Shown piece by piece: positions 43,822 to 48,705 of a DNA stretch of 48,705 bases. The stretch lies in contig DVFS01000058.1 in the NCBI GenBank assembly GCA_018713115.1, forward strand, positions 1 through 48,705, given 5' to 3'. The position numbers and the translations under genes are program-made. The stretch comes from Candidatus Galligastranaerophilus faecipullorum (GTDB lineage: Bacteria; Cyanobacteriota; Vampirovibrionia; Gastranaerophilales; Gastranaerophilaceae). The notes beneath the pieces are model-generated. The model did no database searches. It saw only the letters and a program-made list of their open reading frames with translations, and was not told the origin of the DNA. Within the stretch, counting starts at the first letter, position 1. Every line of letters starts with the position of its first letter.

Positions 43822-45021
43822 ATGAAAAATGCAGATAAAAAAGCCCTCGCAGGATTGGGCAGCGGACACTTTATGGTAGACTGGTACGCTTCGGTGCTTG
43901 TGCCTCTGTATCCTGTAATCACTGCAAAGCTCGGTATATCCCTGTCTTTCATAAGTGCAATTATTGCTTTCGGGCATATGTTTTCATCTATGCTGCAGCC
44001 GGTGTTTGGCTATGTTTCCGACAAACTCCGCCACAGGACTTTTATGTTCTGGGGTCTTATAATGTCATCGGTTTTTATACCGCTAAGTGTTGTTTCAAAC
44101 AGCCCGGAATTGCTTACGCTTTTTCTGATACTGGGCATGTGCGGAAATGCTTTTTATCACCCGCAGGTAACCTGTCTTGTTAATACATTTTGCTATAATA
44201 ACCCTAAACTTACAAAGTATATGGGTGTGTTTCTGGGTTTAGGTACCATAGGATATGCCATAGGCCCGGTTTGCTCTTCAAATGCCGCTGCGTATTTCGG
44301 CGAACATTCCCTGCTGTTTTTTAGCATACCCGGTATTCTGGCTGCTATTTTGATTTATTTTGTGGTGCCAAAAATTCCTCTTGATACCGTGTGCCCTGCG
44401 CATGAAAAATTCTTACCCGTCATGAAAGAAATTCTCGCCTCAAAGGCTATTCTGGGTCTTGTGCTTATTGCGGTAGTAAAATCAGGGGTAAGTATAAGTT
44501 TTGGAACTTACATGCCTTTTATACTCAAAGAAAACGGTTTTTCGCTTTCGCAAACAGGTTTTATTGTAACATTATTTTTTACAATCAGCGGAATTGCCAC
44601 TATGCTCAGTTCTAAAATAGAAGAGAAAATAGGCGGGGCAAATGTTATAAGACTTTCGTTCTTTTCCGTTTTACCGCTTACGCTTCTGTTCCTGTTTTTT
44701 ATGGACAAAGCTCCTGTGGTTTCTGCTCTGTTGTTTATTTTAACCGGTTTTTTCATCCTGCTGTCGGTGTCGGTTACGGTTGTAAGCGCGCAGAAGATAA
44801 TGAACCGCCACAAGGGTGTAATTTCAGGTGTAATGCAGGGGTTCAGCTGGGGGCTGGGTGCGCTTTTTCTGGCGCCGATGGGTCTTATAGGAGAACACTT
44901 TGGTGTTGACAAAGTTCTTGTAATAATGAGCCTTATTGCCTTTTTAACAGGAATATTCGGCATAACAAAAGAACTGAGAGATATTTTTGAAAAAGAAGCA
45001 AAAAGCCTTGGTAAAAATTAA
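43822..45021 (+). CDS. MFS exporter, fosmidomycin-resistance (Fsr) type
   Basis: Twelve-helix major facilitator of 399 aa. The opening LGSGHFMVDWYASVLVPLYPVITAKLGIS and the GYVSDKLRHRTFMFWG loop (MFS motif A variant) are characteristic of the Fsr family. NAFYHPQVTCLVN and YAIGPVCSS lie in the next helices, with a second half starting near SKAILGLVLIAVVKSG. It probably exports small organic anions or drugs. Its physiological substrate is unknown. The stop codon overlaps the converging protease gene by 4 nt. Confidence 0.9.
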   Translation: MKNADKKALAGLGSGHFMVDWYASVLVPLYPVITAKLGISLSFISAIIAFGHMFSSMLQPVFGYVSDKLRHRTFMFWGLIMSSVFIPLSVVSNSPELLTLFLILGMCGNAFYHPQVTCLVNTFCYNNPKLTKYMGVFLGLGTIGYAIGPVCSSNAAAYFGEHSLLFFSIPGILAAILIYFVVPKIPLDTVCPAHEKFLPVMKEILASKAILGLVLIAVVKSGVSISFGTYMPFILKENGFSLSQTGFIVTLFFTISGIATMLSSKIEEKIGGANVIRLSFFSVLPLTLLFLFFMDKAPVVSALLFILTGFFILLSVSVTVVSAQKIMNRHKGVISGVMQGFSWGLGALFLAPMGLIGEHFGVDKVLVIMSLIAFLTGIFGITKELRDIFEKEAKSLGKN

Positions 45022-46436
45022 ATTATGTCCTGCATGGACATATTAAGGGCGAAGCGTGCCGCTCTTATCGGCGCGCTGTAAGAAGTCCCGCATGTAGACA
45101 CAAAATAGGGTTGCAATTTCCCTTTTTTGTCAACTTTGTATGGTATCCACTCTCCAAGTGTTACATAAATACCGTCGTAATTCTTTGTATTTTCATCGTT
45201 GAATAGTTTGCATGCTTCGCCGCCGCTTATAATTCTGTCTTCATCGGCATAAAGTGCAAATTTCTTATAAAATTCCTGCGATTTGTTTTTTTTCAGATTG
45301 AGGAGCTCCCTGAATTCCCCGCTGCTCAATATATGCTTTTCGGCATTTGAATTCGAGAGTTTAAAGATTTTTGATATATCGCAGACATAATCCGTGTGGC
45401 AGCCGCCCGTGTAGTTAATGCCATCCGGAGTTTCTTTGATTTCATATTCTCCGCGCTCATAGTGTCTTGTCAGAGGATATTGTCTTGATGACATAAAGGA
45501 TGATGCCTTGCCTTTACCGTTAAGCGACCCTACGCCCTGGGCGCCTTTAGCAAGCAGAATGATGTTAAAATTATCCCTGCCTTCGTTTCCTGATGAAACA
45601 AAGACCTTAACTCCGGAATTGCTTAACTCTTCAATGCATTTTAACATTTGAGCAGTTTCATTCATATCAAAAAACATGGAATATATTTCTTCATCTCCGC
45701 CAAACTCTTTTATTATATTGTTTGCAATTTTTTCAAACTCTTCGACATTTTTGCCGCGAAAATCTTCGTAAAATTCAACAGGCAGTAAATTTGCCCACGA
45801 AAAATTAATTTCATCGGCGTCTTTATACTTTTGCGCTATTTCTGTCATGGGGTGGCAAAGGTTTTTATCGCCATTTTCTTCTTCCCCGATGTCTGCCAGA
45901 ATGTATCGGGCAAAGGGATTGTTTACATATGCATATCTTGCCACCATCTGCCCGTGAGGAATGAAAGGAACCTGGTATAATATGAAATTGCCGTCTTTAA
46001 AATATCTGGGGTATTCTTTAAATTTGTCTATTATGACAACGGTTTTGGGTTTTATGTCTGCCCTTTTTATAAATTTTCCTTTTTCATCAAGTATTCTAAT
46101 GCCTATTTTGCCGTCTTTTTCGGCAGTTTCTTTGAGCAGGTAGTAAACTTTGCAATCGCGCGGATTAAACCACTTTACTCTTTTTGAAGGTGCGCTGTAG
46201 CTTGTGTCATTTAGAATCTTCAAGTCTTCGGCTGCGGCATCGGGGAATTGTTCCCTGCCCTGTCTTTTAATTTCATGAAGCGCAAACACATTTGTTTTAA
46301 GGGCATATTGCCCTTCTGTCGTGCTAAATATGCTTTCGCGGTGTTCGACGGCCGGATTTTGCGTTATTTTTCCGCCAAATACGATATCTCGTACAGCGGG
46401 CAGTGTTTTATGTGTTGTAAATGCATTTATAATCAT
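45018..46436 (-). CDS. Subtilisin-like S8 serine protease without signal peptide, MxIN N-terminus
   Basis: A 472-aa protein with the residue order of an S8 subtilase: Asp D137 in VVIIDKF, His H161 in IPHGQMVA (like HGTxVAG), oxyanion Asn N284 in VFVSSGNEG and Ser S452 in CGTSYSAP. Each motif is recognisable but diverged. The D-to-H spacing (24) is short and the N-to-S distance (168) has an inserted segment. About 130 residues precede the catalytic domain and may act as a propeptide. No Sec signal is present; the protein begins MIINAFTTHKTLP with VFGGK soon after. It could act inside the cell or be exported by another route. No partner gene identifies its substrate. Confidence 0.82.
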   Translation of the reverse strand: MIINAFTTHKTLPAVRDIVFGGKITQNPAVEHRESIFSTTEGQYALKTNVFALHEIKRQGREQFPDAAAEDLKILNDTSYSAPSKRVKWFNPRDCKVYYLLKETAEKDGKIGIRILDEKGKFIKRADIKPKTVVIIDKFKEYPRYFKDGNFILYQVPFIPHGQMVARYAYVNNPFARYILADIGEEENGDKNLCHPMTEIAQKYKDADEINFSWANLLPVEFYEDFRGKNVEEFEKIANNIIKEFGGDEEIYSMFFDMNETAQMLKCIEELSNSGVKVFVSSGNEGRDNFNIILLAKGAQGVGSLNGKGKASSFMSSRQYPLTRHYERGEYEIKETPDGINYTGGCHTDYVCDISKIFKLSNSNAEKHILSSGEFRELLNLKKNKSQEFYKKFALYADEDRIISGGEACKLFNDENTKNYDGIYVTLGEWIPYKVDKKGKLQPYFVSTCGTSYSAPIRAARFALNMSMQDII

Positions 46437-46593
46437 GGCTGCCTGTAAAACACTTGAAAAGCTTCAATTTTGCGATATTTTTTGATTATGTTAACAAATA
46501 TTAAGACTATTTTTTAAAAATGGCAATTTTTGCAAAAACAAATACTTTATTAAAGCATAGGAAACGGGATTTAAAATTTATAGGGAGAAGAAA

Positions 46594-46860
46594 ATGGCTA
46601 TAGGAGCTAAGGATAAAATTGATGCACTTTTAGTGAAAAAGTACCAAGGTTTAAAAGTTGATAACCCTGTTATTCAGTCATCAATGGTAGATCCTAATAA
46701 AATGCTTGAAGCAATGAACGATTATGCAATGGTTCATATGAATGCCCTTAATCTTCAACAGCAGCTTAAATCTACCTGCATTAAAGCTATTTCTCTTAAT
46801 ATCCAGTACCGCAAATCAAGAAACTTAAAACCTGCAAGACCTGCTCAAGCGGTAAAATAA
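46594..46860 (+). CDS. Small unknown helical protein
   Basis: An 88-aa protein without a recognised domain. It starts MAIGAKDKIDALLVKKYQG, is helical by composition, and ends in a basic tail (RKSRNLKPARPAQAVK). The residues MLEAMNDYAMVHMNALNLQQQL look like one amphipathic helix with many Met. AGGGAGAAG lies 5 nt before the ATG, one of the strongest ribosome binding sites in the window, suggesting high expression. The 157 bp upstream are AT-rich with no obvious operator. It is followed by maf after 17 nt, but maf has its own -10 box. Confidence 0.75.
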   Translation: MAIGAKDKIDALLVKKYQGLKVDNPVIQSSMVDPNKMLEAMNDYAMVHMNALNLQQQLKSTCIKAISLNIQYRKSRNLKPARPAQAVK

Positions 46861-46865
46861 TATGC

Positions 46866-46871
46866 TATAAT
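46866..46871 (+). promoter_or_regulatory. Leaderless-type -10 box of maf
   Basis: TATAAT ends 6 nt before the maf ATG, and no Shine-Dalgarno sequence precedes it. Confidence 0.55.
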
Positions 46872-46877
46872 TGCAAA

Positions 46878-47495
46878 ATGAAAGATTTTGCAGGAAAACT
46901 GATACTCGCATCAAACTCGCCCAGAAGAAAGCAGCTTCTCAGGCAGGCAGGCTTTGAGTTTGAAGTTGTAACGACTTTTTATAAGGAAGAAAAATTTGAA
47001 ACATTTTCATATGAAAATATAAAAAAGAATTCATCAGGTAAGGCGCTGAGTGTTGCCCGTGCCGCAGTTGATTATGCTGCCGAAGATGCAATCGTAATAG
47101 GCGCCGATACCATGGTAATCCTCGATAGTGTGTGTTTATTAAATAAGCCTCAGGATTTTTCCGAGGCTGTTTTTATGTTAAAAAGTTTAAGCGGCAGACA
47201 GCATGATGTTATAACCGCAATTTCTCTTGTTGATACCCGGACGCTGAGGGCGGTTACGGAATTTTCAAAAACAAAGGTGTACTTTAGAAGCCTTAATGAT
47301 GAAGAGATTGTAAAATATATTCAGGAAAAAAATCCTCTGGATAAAGCGGGAAGCTACGGTATTCAGGATTTTATAACTTATGAAGAATCAAAAAACCCGC
47401 CTCCGCAGAGTTTTATAAAAAAAATAGAAGGCGATTATTATAACGTCGTGGGTCTTGATACGGGACTTTTGACTCAAATGCTCAAAAGGTTTTAG
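46878..47495 (+). CDS. maf: Maf family nucleoside triphosphate pyrophosphatase
   Basis: House-cleaning enzyme of 205 aa that hydrolyses modified or canonical NTPs (dTTP, UTP or m7GTP, depending on subfamily) to monophosphates. The Maf fingerprint SNSPRRKQLL is at residues 11-20, GADTMVILD is the metal-binding region and LSGRQHDVITAISLV follows. DKAGSYGIQD and the closing GDYYNVVGLDTGLL complete the fold. It has also been linked to septum control in Bacillus. The MaKAGSYG-like core and the VVGLP-like end agree with the YhdE type more than YceF. Confidence 0.95.
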   Translation: MKDFAGKLILASNSPRRKQLLRQAGFEFEVVTTFYKEEKFETFSYENIKKNSSGKALSVARAAVDYAAEDAIVIGADTMVILDSVCLLNKPQDFSEAVFMLKSLSGRQHDVITAISLVDTRTLRAVTEFSKTKVYFRSLNDEEIVKYIQEKNPLDKAGSYGIQDFITYEESKNPPPQSFIKKIEGDYYNVVGLDTGLLTQMLKRF

Positions 47496-47558
47496 CTGCT
47501 TTACATTTGCCTTTATGTGTAGTTTAATAAGACTGTAGGAGCATAGCGGGCGCGGTTT

Positions 47559-48509
47559 ATGATAGAGATTTTAAAAACACAGGATAATAACGAGCTTGTC
47601 GAAGTGAGTATCTCCGAAGCACAGTGCGGTTCCTGGTTTAATTTGATTGATCCTACATACGAGGAAATTCAAAAGGTTTCTCTTGTTTTAAATCTTGATG
47701 AAAGTTTTCTCAGAAACTCCCTTGACGCCGATGAGCGCTCGCGTATGGAGTATGAAGACGGGCATTTGCTTATCATTACCAATATTCCCGTTATGGAGGA
47801 TGAGGGCGCTTTTGATACCCTGCCTCTTGGTATAATTTTCACCCCTACCAGCTTTATCACGGTATGCTCCAAAGAAAACCGTATTATAAGCTCTTTTAAT
47901 AAAGAAACGTCAAGCTTTTTTGATACACGCAACAAAACAAGGTTTCTGCTGAATATTCTGTTCCGTTCGACAAAATATTATTTAAGATATTTAAACTTTA
48001 TTAACAAACAAACCGATAAAATTGAAGACGACCTGCGCCGAACAATGAAAAACAAAGCGCTTTTCCAGCTTTTTGAGGCTCAGAAGTCTTTAGTTTACTT
48101 TACAACGGCACTTAAGGACAACTATATTGTGCTGCAAAAAATAATGCGCCTTACAAAGTCTGCTTACAACACTCCGCTAAAGTTCAGCGAAGATGATATT
48201 GACCTGCTTGAAGATGTAATAATTGAGAACAAACAGGCGCTTGAAATGGTTGAAATGCACAGAAACATCCTTGAGAATATGATGGACGCGTTTGCTTCAA
48301 TTATTTCAAACAACCTGAATATTGTTATGAAATTTTTAACGTCAATTACAATAATCCTTGCAATCCCGACAATGTTTGCAAGCTTCTGGGGAATGAATGT
48401 CCATGTTCCTTTCGCTGTGCATCAGTTCGGTTTTATAATAGTAATTTTCATATCAGGAATCGCCGCCATGCTCGCCGCCGCTCTCTTTGCCAAAAAAGGT
48501 ATGTTCTAA
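47559..48509 (+). CDS. corA: CorA family divalent metal ion transporter
   Basis: Pentameric magnesium or cobalt channel of 316 aa. The cytoplasmic N-domain (about 1-240) contains DERSRMEYEDGHLLIITNIP and a long stalk helix. TM1 ends in the selectivity motif GMN at residues 278-280 (FWGMNVHVP), and TM2 follows, with a short positively charged C-terminus. A basic cluster is missing from the C-terminus beyond AKKGMF. The start lacks a convincing ribosome binding site; GGAGC lies about 18 nt upstream. A TTTACA...TAGTTT element shared with the gene at 41190 lies 32-60 nt before the ATG. Confidence 0.94.
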   Translation: MIEILKTQDNNELVEVSISEAQCGSWFNLIDPTYEEIQKVSLVLNLDESFLRNSLDADERSRMEYEDGHLLIITNIPVMEDEGAFDTLPLGIIFTPTSFITVCSKENRIISSFNKETSSFFDTRNKTRFLLNILFRSTKYYLRYLNFINKQTDKIEDDLRRTMKNKALFQLFEAQKSLVYFTTALKDNYIVLQKIMRLTKSAYNTPLKFSEDDIDLLEDVIIENKQALEMVEMHRNILENMMDAFASIISNNLNIVMKFLTSITIILAIPTMFASFWGMNVHVPFAVHQFGFIIVIFISGIAAMLAAALFAKKGMF

Positions 48510-48511
48510 AT

Positions 48512-48584
48512 AAAATCGGTGCGATAGAGGCTTGTGATGAGCAAGACCCGTGCACTGCGCGCAAAATCGGTGCATCAGGGCTTG
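48512..48584 (+). repeat. Short direct repeat after corA
   Basis: AAAATCGGTGC occurs at 48512-48522 and 48563-48573. Each copy is followed within 12 nt by GGCTTG (48529-48534 and 48579-48584). The repeat period is about 50 bp. No reading frame covers it. Confidence 0.5.
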
Positions 48585-48600
48585 CAATAAATATAACCAT

Positions 48601-48651
48601 AAAAAAACGGACACGCTTAGTTATTTTCTTTAATAACCCGGAGTGTGTCCG
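48601..48651 (-). terminator. Intrinsic terminator for a minus-strand gene beyond the window
   Basis: Outer arms CGGACAC (48608-48614) and GTGTCCG (48645-48651) and inner arms GTTATT (48620-48625) and AATAAC (48632-48637) form a long hairpin. On the minus strand it is followed by seven T. It should end a transcript coming from the right of the window. Confidence 0.7.
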
Positions 48652-48685
48652 ATAAAAGATACGAAACCTGAGAAGTAAATTTTCT

Positions 48686-48703
48686 ACGGGGCTTGTGCCC
48701 CGT
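48686..48703. repeat. GC-rich hairpin at the window edge
   Basis: ACGGGGC (48686-48692) and GCCCCGT (48697-48703) surround TTGT. No T-run is visible on the minus strand, and the plus side is cut by the window end. Confidence 0.5.
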
Positions 48704-48705
48704 TA

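Noticed and set aside
48510-48600. tRNA or CRISPR array after corA
   Set aside because: The direct repeat has only two copies and no cloverleaf or T-loop consensus could be found.

Overview
This 48.7 kb window is dense bacterial chromosome with about 43 protein genes, moderate-to-low GC and many 1-20 bp gene overlaps. I saw no rRNA, tRNA, insertion sequence, prophage or CRISPR array. The cell is a diderm: it has two tripartite efflux systems with TolC-type outer-membrane channels, dTDP-sugar genes, an RND pump, FtsEX and SecA. Several long proteins lack signal peptides and begin M-x-I-N-[P/A]-[I/F]. Together with the base composition, this suggests a gut Melainabacteria/Gastranaerophilales-type non-photosynthetic cyanobacterial relative. 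That assignment is by recognition only and was not tested.

Layout. 83-3231: bioA and an unknown protein with NUMOD-like repeats. 3262-9482: an RND efflux operon (adaptor, pump, outer-membrane channel) behind a promoter whose spacer is a perfect 16-bp palindrome. 9734-16149, minus strand: a MacAB-TolC-like operon (channel, adaptor, ATPase, permease), followed by a separately promoted EF-hand/coiled-coil/CHAP protein. 16282-19388: small parvulin, MATE exporter, GlcD-type FAD oxidase. 19510-21955, minus: rfbC-rfbB-rfbA. 22069-24250: a Gln-rich helical protein with a two-site operator, then two convergent P-loop kinases. 24269-24782, minus: rpmH-rnpA (rpmH is only 50 codons). 24856-27526: proC, a Gfo/Idh/MocA oxidoreductase and a WecG-type glycosyltransferase. 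27555-31719: split transketolase, ftsE, ftsX and an HDOD gene in one tight run. 31739-34160, minus: ArsB/NhaD-type permease then ruvB. 34292-39051: secA and an unusual kinase-fold-like protein. 39094-48509: YhcC-type radical SAM protein, surE-thiS, an unknown MxIN protein, purH, an Fsr-type MFS exporter, a signal-less subtilase, an 88-aa unknown, maf and corA.

The housekeeping and envelope genes are mostly conventional. The less ordinary content is the group of signal-less proteins (NUMOD-like protein, CHAP protein, kinase-like protein, subtilase, 342-aa unknown), which look like candidate exported factors. Also notable are a palindromic AGTATATACT operator shared by two promoters, a recurring -10 box about 6 nt upstream of start codons that lack a Shine-Dalgarno sequence (candidate leaderless mRNAs), and orphan plus-strand terminators beside minus-strand genes that hint at unannotated small RNAs.
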